Shown piece after piece: positions 1-7,343 of a stretch of 9,212 nucleotides of DNA. The notes below the pieces were generated by a model. The model saw only the letters and a program-made list of their open reading frames with translations. It was not told the DNA's origin and searched no databases. Origin of the DNA: Bacteroidota bacterium (GTDB lineage Bacteria > Bacteroidota > Bacteroidia > Flavobacteriales > Flavobacteriaceae); assembly GCA_023437485.1 (NCBI GenBank), contig JAEZGB010000128.1, positions 1-9,212 on the forward strand. The letters run 5' to 3'. Numbering within the stretch: the stretch's first letter is position 1; the number at the start of each line of letters is the position of its first letter. A program made the position numbers and the translations under genes.

Positions 1-2553
1 ATGCCTACCGTTGGCGAGCCCTCGCTTGAGGTAATGGATTACGCATCAACATTCTCACATGACTCCGAAAAAGCCCATGCGGGGTTTTATTCAGTGCGGT
101 TGGACGACGGGAACATCGGTGTCGAACTCACCACGTCAACCCGTGTTGGTATGCACCGCTATACCTTTCCTGACACCGGAAAGGCTAACATTATTCTGGA
201 CCTGAACCACCGCGATAAACTGCTTCAGGGGGAGGTACGCATCGTCAGCCCGACTGTAATCGAAGTTCTACGACGAAGCGAAGCGTGGGCGCGTGATCAG
301 TATGTCTTTGCCCGGATTGAATTCGGCAAACCCATGAGCGTTTCGGCGGTGAACAACAACGCAATTGCGGCTGCAAAGATTACCGACAAGTTTTTTGCGG
401 GCAGCGTGCTTTCGCTTGCTTTTTCAACAAATGTCAAAGCCGGCGAGCAGATCTTGGTGAAAGTTGCGCTCTCACCCACATCGCATGAAGGGGCGGCGCT
501 CAATATGTCGGAAATAAAAGAATGGGATTTTGAAGCGGTGAAAGACGCATCGGCGAAAGCCTGGGACAGCGAACTCTCAAAGATCGAGGTCCCGCTTGAC
601 GACAAGGATAAGGCTACCGTGTTTTACACCGCGCTTTACCACACCATGCTCCAGCCCAATATTGCGCAGGACATCGACGGAAAATACCGCGGCCGCGACA
701 TGCAGATCCACCAGGCGCAAGGATTTGATTATTACACGGTGTTTTCGCTTTGGGACACCTTCCGGGCAGCGCACCCGCTCTACACACTCATCGACAAGAA
801 ACGCACCGCCGACTTCATCAACACCTTTATCAAGCAATATGAACAGGGTGGAGCGCTTCCGGTTTGGGAACTCGCCTCGAATGAAACCGGATGCATGATC
901 GGTTACCATTCGGTTTCGGTGATTGCCGATGCGATGGCTAAGGGGATTAAGGGATTCGATTACGCAAAAGCGCATGAAGCAGCAAAACATTCGGCGATGT
1001 TGGATCATTTAGGGCTTGACGCTTACAAGAAAAACGGCTTTATCTCCATCGACGACGAACACGAAAGCGTTTCCAAAACCCTCGAATACGCTTATGATGA
1101 TTGGTGCATCGCCCAAATGGCGGGCCCGTCGCTATTGGCTAAACCCGATGATTACGCCTATTTCATGGACCGGTCGCAAAATTGGCGCAATGTCTTTGAC
1201 CGCGAGACCGGTTTCATGCGTCCACGGCGAAATGGCGGTTGGGAGTCGCCATTCGATCCGCGTGAGGTTAACAACAACTACACCGAGGGCAATTCCTGGC
1301 AGTACACCTTTTTTGTCCCGCAGGATATCGATGGGCTAAGTAAGCATTTTGCGATGGCGGCCAAGCTATCCAATCCACAAAAAGCACTTGAAAACAAACT
1401 TGACGAATTGTTTTCGGCTCCCACGGCCACAACGGGTCGGGAACAGCCGGATATAACCGGGCTCATCGGCCAATATGCGCACGGAAACGAACCCAGCCAC
1501 CACATGGCCTATCTCTACCATTTTGCCGGCAAACCTGAAAAAACACGGAAAAAAGTCCGCTTCATCCTTGACGAATTTTATAAAAACACACCGGATGGCC
1601 TCATCGGCAACGAAGACTGCGGACAGATGAGCGCTTGGTATGTTTTAAGCGCGATGGGCATCTATCAGGTCACGCCCGGCAAACCTGAATGGACGGTTAA
1701 CGAACCTTATTTTTCCAGTATTAAGATCAATTTTGAAGACGGAAAGTCCAAAGTGATTACCAATCAGACAAAACCGGAAGAATTGGTTCACCTGGGCTTC
1801 CAGCCTTTGCCTGTCAAGTCAGATTATCCGTTGCCAGTTTTTCCCGCTTCGCCCGAAATCATATCGTCCGGTACTTCCTTTGCCAGGACGATGGAGGTTT
1901 CAATTGCGCACCCGGAGCCGACGTTTTCGGTTTATTACAGAATTGTGTCCGGGAATGAAAATCCACCTTTTACAAGGTATTCAGCGGAATTAACGATTAA
2001 GAGGACGGCAGTCGTAGAATTATTTGCGCAGGATGCCAAAGGGATGAAGAGCAAAATCGTCTCGGCGAAATTCTTCAAAAAACCCAACGACTACGCCGTC
2101 AAGTTAATTTCCACATACAATCCGCAATATCACGCAGGCGGCCCTGAAGGCCTGACGGATGGCATCCGCGGCACCGAAAACTGGCGCAAAGGCGACTGGC
2201 AGGGCTATCAGGGCCAGGATTTTGAGGCGGTGATTGACCTGAAAAAGAAAATGAGAGTGCGCGAAGTAACCGTCGGGTTGTTGCAGGATAGCCGCTCATG
2301 GATCCTGATGCCAACCCAGTTGCTGGTGGAAACCTCGAGAGACGGCAAGAATTTCTCAAAAGGCGGATCAGTTAGCATCGGCGAGAACCCTAAACGCGAA
2401 GACACTTTTGTCAAGACTTATTCAATCAGCGGCATTGATACAAAGGCGCGTCACATCCGCGTCAAGGCGGTTAACTTTGGAAAATTGCCCGATTGGCATC
2501 AGGGTTTTGGTGGCGAAGCTTTCATATTCATTGACGAAATCACAGTCAAATAA
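1..2553 (+). CDS. GH92 family alpha-mannosidase, 5'-truncated by window edge, with C-terminal chitobiase-like and discoidin modules
   Basis: This is an exo-acting, calcium-dependent alpha-mannosidase of glycoside hydrolase family 92, which trims mannose from N-glycans or yeast-type mannans, usually in the periplasm or at the cell surface. The frame is open from base 1, and the first visible residues already match the middle of the N-terminal beta-sandwich (FSHDSEKAHAGFYSV, then GMHRYTFP at about 50-57). Roughly 100 or more residues, including any signal peptide, therefore lie upstream, and the ATG at base 1 is probably an internal methionine. The (alpha/alpha)6 domain shows TEGNSWQY (429-435, with the likely acid Glu429), GNEPSHH (495-501) and GNEDCGQMSAWYV (536-548, the conserved acidic motif). 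Residues ~615-693 look like a chitobiase C-terminal/Fn3-associated module. Residues ~700-850 look like an F5/8 type C (discoidin) carbohydrate-binding module ending in IFIDEITVK. No type IX sorting domain is seen. The nitrilase gene follows after 13 bases. The family call is firm; the linkage specificity is not determinable. Confidence 0.95.
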   Translation: MPTVGEPSLEVMDYASTFSHDSEKAHAGFYSVRLDDGNIGVELTTSTRVGMHRYTFPDTGKANIILDLNHRDKLLQGEVRIVSPTVIEVLRRSEAWARDQYVFARIEFGKPMSVSAVNNNAIAAAKITDKFFAGSVLSLAFSTNVKAGEQILVKVALSPTSHEGAALNMSEIKEWDFEAVKDASAKAWDSELSKIEVPLDDKDKATVFYTALYHTMLQPNIAQDIDGKYRGRDMQIHQAQGFDYYTVFSLWDTFRAAHPLYTLIDKKRTADFINTFIKQYEQGGALPVWELASNETGCMIGYHSVSVIADAMAKGIKGFDYAKAHEAAKHSAMLDHLGLDAYKKNGFISIDDEHESVSKTLEYAYDDWCIAQMAGPSLLAKPDDYAYFMDRSQNWRNVFDRETGFMRPRRNGGWESPFDPREVNNNYTEGNSWQYTFFVPQDIDGLSKHFAMAAKLSNPQKALENKLDELFSAPTATTGREQPDITGLIGQYAHGNEPSHHMAYLYHFAGKPEKTRKKVRFILDEFYKNTPDGLIGNEDCGQMSAWYVLSAMGIYQVTPGKPEWTVNEPYFSSIKINFEDGKSKVITNQTKPEELVHLGFQPLPVKSDYPLPVFPASPEIISSGTSFARTMEVSIAHPEPTFSVYYRIVSGNENPPFTRYSAELTIKRTAVVELFAQDAKGMKSKIVSAKFFKKPNDYAVKLISTYNPQYHAGGPEGLTDGIRGTENWRKGDWQGYQGQDFEAVIDLKKKMRVREVTVGLLQDSRSWILMPTQLLVETSRDGKNFSKGGSVSIGENPKREDTFVKTYSISGIDTKARHIRVKAVNFGKLPDWHQGFGGEAFIFIDEITVK

Positions 2554-2566
2554 TTGGTGTAAATAA

Positions 2567-3337
2567 ATGGAAAATAGTCTAAATATCCTCATTGTACAAG
2601 CAGACCTGATTTGGGAGTCCACGGCTGGGAACATCAGTGCATTTAATGCAATTTTGGCAGGTACTGATGCAGATTTGATCATCCTGCCTGAAATGTTTTT
2701 ATCCGGATTTACGATGAATCCGTCGGAAGTTGCAGAAACGATGGAAGGCGAAGCAGTAAAATGGATGGTTGGCAAAGCTGCGCAATTGAATTCGGCGCTT
2801 TGCGGAAGTCTGGTGATTGAGCAGGACGGCCAATATTATAACCGCCTTTTGTTTGTGACACCCTCAGGTGAAATCCGGCATTATGACAAGCGGCATTTGT
2901 TCACATTGGCCGGTGAGCACAGGGTATATGCTTCCGGTAAGGAACGCCTTATCATTGATTACAAGGGCTGGAGGATATGCCCTCTGGTTTGTTACGACCT
3001 TCGTTTTCCTGTATTTTCACGCAATGACGCCGATTATGACCTGTTGATCTATGTTGCGAACTGGCCCAAGCCGCGAATTGCAGCATGGGATACGCTTCTC
3101 AATGCCCGTGCGGTAGAGAATATGTGTTATGTAGCGGGCGTGAACCGCGTCGGCATTGATGCAAACGGGCACCGGTATCCGGGTCATAGCCAGGTGGTTG
3201 ACTGTTTTGGAAATGTTTTGGCAAAACGTGAAGATGAGGCGGGAACGTTACAAATTCGGCTTGACCGAAAATCACTTCAGGAGGCGCGCAAGAAATTTCC
3301 GTTTCTTGAAGATCGCGACGATTTTACGGTAAAGTAA
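2567..3337 (+). CDS. yafV: omega-amidase, YafV/Nit2 branch of the nitrilase (carbon-nitrogen hydrolase) superfamily
   Basis: This is a cytosolic amidase expected to hydrolyse alpha-ketoglutaramate and alpha-ketosuccinamate (omega-amides of 2-oxo acids) to the dicarboxylate plus ammonia, a repair step linked to glutamine transamination and methionine salvage. The complete 256-residue protein has the usual length for YafV. The nitrilase catalytic triad is visible: Glu42 in LPEMFLSG, Lys108 in HYDKRHLF and Cys142 in PLVCYDLRFP. A further conserved glutamate sits at 117 (GEHRVYASG). YVANWPKPR (162-170) and YPGHSQVVDCFG (204-215) are family blocks. The ATG at 2567 lies 13 bases after the mannosidase stop with no clear Shine-Dalgarno sequence or promoter box, so co-transcription with the mannosidase is possible although the functions are unrelated. 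The 3' end overlaps the convergent lipoprotein gene by 14 bases. The superfamily is certain; the substrate assignment is inferred from family resemblance. Confidence 0.92.
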   Translation: MENSLNILIVQADLIWESTAGNISAFNAILAGTDADLIILPEMFLSGFTMNPSEVAETMEGEAVKWMVGKAAQLNSALCGSLVIEQDGQYYNRLLFVTPSGEIRHYDKRHLFTLAGEHRVYASGKERLIIDYKGWRICPLVCYDLRFPVFSRNDADYDLLIYVANWPKPRIAAWDTLLNARAVENMCYVAGVNRVGIDANGHRYPGHSQVVDCFGNVLAKREDEAGTLQIRLDRKSLQEARKKFPFLEDRDDFTVK

Positions 3338-4913
3338 CAGGCTGATCCACATCCCAATTGGCCCGGACGTCAATCTCTTTTGGTACGTAGATGACATCTT
3401 CCGGTTGGCGGCCTTCAAGAAAATTTCCGCTGTCCCACCGGCCGTTACTGTTGGTGTCATAAATAATTCTGACCGTATACCGCGCCGGATCCAAATGGTC
3501 AAATATCAGTGTTGCTGCTGAGTCTGCATGCGCCACAGCCGCGGTTTTGCCGTCGGGTTTGACCAATTCTACAATTAGCGGGTATTGCCTGACGTTTTCC
3601 AGCGTTAGGCGCAGATTGCCGTACTCGGAAGTATTTTTTGTCGCGATCCGAAAGGACAGTGAATCATTTTGTACGTTGTAAAAATCAGTCAGGGCGCCCG
3701 GCAGCAATCTGATCTGATAGGCCTCCAGGGGGGTGCGCTCAAAATCCAGCGTAAGGGTCATATTGAAAGTGTCATACAGGCTTTTGAATGGCACCCAAGC
3801 CGAATCTTTCGCCTGGATTGAAATCAGCGATTCATCAATGCTTACGATGGGGCGCGACGCTCTTAATTTGAAAGCCTCCCGAAGCGGTAATGTACCACTG
3901 TACACTGAAGTTATTTTAAGCGTATCCTGTTTTTGCGGCTTGATTTTGACGTCAAATGAATTGATATAATCGCCTTGGGAAATCCGGACATTTAGCGAAT
4001 CGGCTTTTAAGGGCCTGTACCAAATCAGGAGTGAATCCTTGTCAGCGAGTTTGGTAGTGACCGATGGAATGCTGTCGCCCAAGGCCCGCAGCGTAACCTT
4101 GGGGGAATCGGCCCTACCATCAATACCCATTACCAATTTGTTGGCCTGGCCAAGTGTGGGCTTCAAGGCCCTGAATGGCATTTCCTGTTTAAAAATTTGC
4201 AGCACATGGAGCGTATCGGCGGGAACCGAAACCGTTTGCGCCTTAAATCCGATTTTGTCGCTTTTTGGGTCAAATCGGTAATTGGCGACATTGTCTTTTA
4301 GGGCAATCAACTTATACTGCCCCGCTTTTAAGTTTTCAAACCTGAAACCTGCACTGTCAAGGGTGTTGGCAACATAACGGGGATTTTGCTTGAATACGAT
4401 TGAGTCATTATACGTATCACCGGCTTCGTATAGCATTACCGTGACATAGGAATCCGGCTTAATTTCAAAGGCGTCGCGGATGCTTCCTGAAAGCGTTAAA
4501 GAATCGATGTGCCTTCCTGTGGAAAACACGTAGCGAAACTCACGCAGGCGATTGGACTCGTTATTATCTTCAATACTCTGGCCGAAGTTCATGCTATAGG
4601 TGGTGTTGGCCAAAAGGGTGTCGCGGAAAGTAATTTTGAAGGACCGGGATGCGGTGGTGGGTGAAACCGTTGGAGCAAAGTTAAGCGGTGGTGAAACAAT
4701 CAGCTGCTTGTCAATATCCTTTAATTTGACATACTCGTCAAAGGCGAGCCTGATTTCATTGCCTTTAAATCCGGTGGAATAATTTTTCGGGATGCTGAAT
4801 TCCAGAACGGGTGGGATGGTGTCTTTTGCGCCGCCACTAATGGTTCCGCGTTTGGCACAACCAATAGCGGCAATGGCCAGTACCGCGTACAATATCTTCC
4901 GGAATCTGTGCAT
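3324..4913 (-). CDS. Ig-like (Big_5) domain lipoprotein, Bacteroidota-conserved, function unknown
   Basis: The product is a 529-residue putative lipoprotein. It begins with a basic n-region (MHRFRK), a hydrophobic stretch and a lipobox AAIGC that gives Cys19 as the lipidated residue. A Big_5/SbsA-like Ig domain follows at ~25-130 (starting DTIPPVLEFSIPKN, ending FRYVFSTG). The rest is beta-rich repeats of likely Ig-like or carboxypeptidase-regulatory fold. Near the C-terminus (485-494) YDTNSNGRWD resembles an acidic calcium-binding-type loop. I choose the ATG at 4913 over the in-frame TTG at 4994 because only the former places a standard signal peptide at the N-terminus, and a -7-like box lies 15 bases upstream of it. 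The gene follows comF on the same strand after 119 bases and may be partly co-transcribed with it. Its 3' end overlaps the nitrilase gene tail-to-tail. No enzymatic motif is visible. The role is unknown; attachment to the envelope is inferred from the lipobox. Confidence 0.88.
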   Translation of the reverse strand: MHRFRKILYAVLAIAAIGCAKRGTISGGAKDTIPPVLEFSIPKNYSTGFKGNEIRLAFDEYVKLKDIDKQLIVSPPLNFAPTVSPTTASRSFKITFRDTLLANTTYSMNFGQSIEDNNESNRLREFRYVFSTGRHIDSLTLSGSIRDAFEIKPDSYVTVMLYEAGDTYNDSIVFKQNPRYVANTLDSAGFRFENLKAGQYKLIALKDNVANYRFDPKSDKIGFKAQTVSVPADTLHVLQIFKQEMPFRALKPTLGQANKLVMGIDGRADSPKVTLRALGDSIPSVTTKLADKDSLLIWYRPLKADSLNVRISQGDYINSFDVKIKPQKQDTLKITSVYSGTLPLREAFKLRASRPIVSIDESLISIQAKDSAWVPFKSLYDTFNMTLTLDFERTPLEAYQIRLLPGALTDFYNVQNDSLSFRIATKNTSEYGNLRLTLENVRQYPLIVELVKPDGKTAAVAHADSAATLIFDHLDPARYTVRIIYDTNSNGRWDSGNFLEGRQPEDVIYVPKEIDVRANWDVDQPVTLP

Positions 4914-4928
4914 CCAATTCTTTTGATA

Positions 4929-4936
4929 CAAAAATA
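4929..4936 (-). promoter_or_regulatory. putative Bacteroidota -7 box upstream of the Ig-like lipoprotein gene
   Basis: On the minus strand the bases read TATTTTTG, matching the Bacteroidota -7 consensus TAnnTTTG, and lie 15 bases before the chosen ATG at 4913. No convincing -33 TTTG/TTG element was found at the right distance. The lipoprotein gene may therefore have its own weak promoter besides read-through from comF. Confidence 0.4.
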
Positions 4937-5032
4937 GAAGATTTATTTGCGTGTCGTGAAAACATTTGCCAATTGTGGTATTTGTTATGGGCAATCAAGG
5001 TTATCAATGGCTTTTGCCAAGATTACACCAAA

Positions 5033-5713
5033 TCAACTATGCGACATGGCAATGCAGGCGATGCTGAGCCGCGAGTCGGGGATTCCGGAAAGGACTCTTC
5101 CGCAAGCTTCTAATGTTGAACCGGTGGTAATCACATCATCCACCAACAAAATATGTGAGCCTGCAGGCAACTCCCGGGTTGTAAGCGAAAAAGTCTGGGA
5201 TTTGGTGGTACGCGACTGCATGTTTTTTTTGGTTTGGGTGCTGGAGTATCGGCTGCGGACCAAAATATCATCGCGGTACTGTGCCGAAAGGCCGCTTGCC
5301 ATGGCAATCGCAAAACTCGCCACCTGATTGTAACCTCGTTGCCGGAGGCGCCTGGGATGGAGCGGGACCGGGATCACGTAATCGATTTTGGACATTGCAC
5401 CTGACTTTAGCAATTCGGCTGAATACCATTCGCCCAAAACACTGCCCACGCTTTCCTGTCCGCGGTATTTGAGGTTGTGTACCAGTTTTTGAACGATGCC
5501 TCTTTTGTGAAAGTAGCACATGGCCGAAACATGCTCAACATCTAGCCGGCCGTAAAGTTTGGCCATGGCTTCGTGCCGCGGAACAAGATGGTGCAGCGTC
5601 AACGGCAATCCGTGGCGGCAGGCCGTGCAAATAACCTTTTCCCCGCTAAAAAGCAGGTTGTCGCAGCCGGGGCAAATCCTTGGGAATACCAGGTCAATGA
5701 GCAGTTTAATCAT
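5033..5713 (-). CDS. comF: ComF family phosphoribosyltransferase-like protein
   Basis: This is a ComF/GntX family protein of 226 residues, the usual size. ComF proteins combine a zinc finger with a type I phosphoribosyltransferase fold and are linked to DNA uptake and recombination of incoming single-stranded DNA; the exact reaction is not settled. Visible features are a four-cysteine zinc site (Cys14, Cys17, Cys29, Cys32: CPGC and CTAC), the conserved PVPLHPRRLRQRGYNQ block (115-130) and the PRPP-binding loop ILLVDDVITTGST (188-200) with Asp192 and Asp193. The start is the ATG at 5713. An in-frame TTG at 5734 is rejected because it falls inside the TAATTTTG promoter box. The gene is divergent from glyS across an 85-base spacer and precedes the Ig-like lipoprotein gene. 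All diagnostic residues are intact. Family assignment is secure; a role in natural transformation of this organism is inferred only. Confidence 0.93.
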   Translation of the reverse strand: MIKLLIDLVFPRICPGCDNLLFSGEKVICTACRHGLPLTLHHLVPRHEAMAKLYGRLDVEHVSAMCYFHKRGIVQKLVHNLKYRGQESVGSVLGEWYSAELLKSGAMSKIDYVIPVPLHPRRLRQRGYNQVASFAIAMASGLSAQYRDDILVRSRYSSTQTKKNMQSRTTKSQTFSLTTRELPAGSHILLVDDVITTGSTLEACGRVLSGIPDSRLSIACIAMSHS

Positions 5714-5731
5714 TGTAGATGGCTTGAGGTT

Positions 5732-5739
5732 CAAAATTA
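5732..5739 (-). promoter_or_regulatory. putative comF -7 promoter box (TAnnTTTG)
   Basis: The minus strand reads TAATTTTG, a full match to the Bacteroidota -7 consensus, with 18 bases between it and the comF ATG at 5713. It lies in the comF-glyS divergent spacer and shows that the upstream in-frame TTG cannot be the start of a transcript made from this promoter. No clear -33 element is present. Confidence 0.55.
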
Positions 5740-5783
5740 CCGGGCGGATTGGTGTGAAAAGTACGTTTTAACCGCACTTTTTA

Positions 5784-5791
5784 TACTTTTG
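5784..5791 (+). promoter_or_regulatory. putative glyS -7 promoter box (TAnnTTTG), near-leaderless start
   Basis: The plus strand reads TACTTTTG within TTATACTTTTGCACC, a full match to the Bacteroidota -7 consensus. Only 7 bases separate it from the glyS ATG, so the transcript should have almost no leader. The upstream -33 element is not obvious. The box sits about 45 bases from the divergent comF -7 box. Confidence 0.6.
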
Positions 5792-5798
5792 CACCACT

Positions 5799-7343
5799 AT
5801 GGCAAAACAGGAAGATCTTTTCAAAAATGTGGTGTCCCACGCAAAGGAGTACGGTTTTATTTTTCCGTCGAGTGAAGTCTATGATGGCCTGAGCGCCGTT
5901 TATGATTACGGCCAGAACGGCGTCGAACTCAAGAAAAACATTCGGGAATATTGGTGGCGTTCAATGGTGCAAATGCACGACAATATTGTGGGCCTTGACG
6001 CGGCCATCCTGATGCATCCCACAACCTGGAAGGCTTCAGGTCACGTCGATGCCTTTAATGATCCGCTCATTGACAACAAAGATTCCAAAAAGCGTTTCCG
6101 GGCCGATGTCCTGATCGAGGATTATTGCGAAAAGCTCAACCAAAAAGCCGAGAAGGAAATCGAGAAGGCCCGCGCCCGTTACGGTGAGGCGTTCAATGAA
6201 GACGAATTTGTCACTACCAACGCCCGGGTTGTGGAATACCGCGCCCGCAAAAAACAGATCCTTGAGCGCATGGCTCAATCTCTTGACAATGAGAATCTTG
6301 CCGATGTAAAAGCGTTGATTGAAGAACTTGAAATCGCCGACCCGGACACCGGATCAAAGAATTGGACCGATGTACGCCAGTTTAACCTGATGTTTGGAAC
6401 AAGGCTTGGCGCATCGGCCGACAGCGCGATGGAACTTTATCTCAGGCCCGAAACCGCTCAGGGTATTTTTGTCAACTTTTTGAACGTCCAGAAATCAGGC
6501 CGCATGAAAGTGCCGTTTGGAATTGCTCAGACGGGAAAGGCGTTCCGAAACGAGATCGTCGCACGGCAATTTATCTTCAGGATGCGCGAATTCGAACAGA
6601 TGGAGATGCAGTTCTTTGTCCGCCCGGGCGAGGAAATGAAATATTACGATTATTGGAAACAAACGCGTCTCAACTGGCACCTGTCACTTGGCCTGGGCGC
6701 CGAAAATTACCGTTTCCACGATCACGAGAAACTTGCGCATTACGCCAACGCCGCTGCCGATATCGAGTTCAACTTCCCATTTGGCTTCAAGGAGCTCGAG
6801 GGAATCCATTCACGCACTGATTTTGACCTGAAAGCGCACGAGGAATATTCCGGCAGGAAGCTGCAGTATTTTGATGCCGAACTCAATCAGAATTATACAC
6901 CTTATGTGGTGGAAACTTCTGTCGGGCTTGACCGAATGTTCCTGGCAATTTTCTCAAAGTCGCTAAAAGACGAAACCCTTGAAGATGGTTCGGTACGCAC
7001 GGTGCTGCAGTTGCCAGCGGTGCTTGCGCCCATTAAGGCCGCCGTATTGCCCCTTGTCAAAAAAGACGGGCTTCCGGAGATGGCCAATGAAATCCTTGAA
7101 ACATTGCGTTGGGATTTCAATGTCGCATATGATGAAAAAGATGCTGTTGGACGCCGTTATCGCCGCCAGGATGCATTGGGGACGCCGTTTTGCATTACTG
7201 TTGACCACCAATCATTGGAAGACCGTACGGTGACCATCCGCCACCGCGATTCGATGACACAGGACCGTGTAAAAATTGAGGACCTGTACGCGATTATAGA
7301 TCAGGCGGTGTCGATGAAGAATTGGCTGAAGCGGGCGTTTTAA
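5799..7343 (+). CDS. glyS: glycyl-tRNA synthetase, homodimeric class II type (glycine--tRNA ligase)
   Basis: This cytosolic enzyme charges tRNA-Gly with glycine using ATP and is essential for translation. The 514-residue protein is full length for the single-chain alpha2 type rather than the split alpha/beta type. The N-terminal catalytic part begins with YGFIFPSSEVYDGLSAVYDYG (near 19-38) and includes WWRSMV (52-57) and LRPETAQGIFVNF (215-227). Class II motif 2 lies around 249-268 (FRNEIVARQFIFRMREFEQ). Motif 3 is at 374-382 (SVGLDRMFL). The anticodon-binding domain spans ~405-514 and includes KDAVGRRYRRQDALGTPFC. The ATG at 5799 lies just behind a strong -7 box. The gene is divergent from comF, and its stop codon overlaps the stop of the convergent P63C gene through the tetranucleotide TTAA at 7340-7343. 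It appears intact and ordinary. The symbol follows common usage; glyQS is also used. Confidence 0.97.
   Translation: MAKQEDLFKNVVSHAKEYGFIFPSSEVYDGLSAVYDYGQNGVELKKNIREYWWRSMVQMHDNIVGLDAAILMHPTTWKASGHVDAFNDPLIDNKDSKKRFRADVLIEDYCEKLNQKAEKEIEKARARYGEAFNEDEFVTTNARVVEYRARKKQILERMAQSLDNENLADVKALIEELEIADPDTGSKNWTDVRQFNLMFGTRLGASADSAMELYLRPETAQGIFVNFLNVQKSGRMKVPFGIAQTGKAFRNEIVARQFIFRMREFEQMEMQFFVRPGEEMKYYDYWKQTRLNWHLSLGLGAENYRFHDHEKLAHYANAAADIEFNFPFGFKELEGIHSRTDFDLKAHEEYSGRKLQYFDAELNQNYTPYVVETSVGLDRMFLAIFSKSLKDETLEDGSVRTVLQLPAVLAPIKAAVLPLVKKDGLPEMANEILETLRWDFNVAYDEKDAVGRRYRRQDALGTPFCITVDHQSLEDRTVTIRHRDSMTQDRVKIEDLYAIIDQAVSMKNWLKRAF

Noticed and set aside
577..1008. 143-residue minus-strand open frame
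   Set aside because: It lies wholly inside the GH92 gene on the other strand, shows no recognisable domain, and the plus-strand frame carries all the conserved motifs.
4914..4994. TTG start at 4994 for the lipoprotein
   Set aside because: It would put 27 polar residues before a good signal peptide and lipobox. The ATG at 4913 gives a standard lipoprotein start.
5573..5875. 100-residue plus-strand open frame spanning the comF-glyS spacer
   Set aside because: It overlaps comF antisense and glyS out of frame and has no family features.
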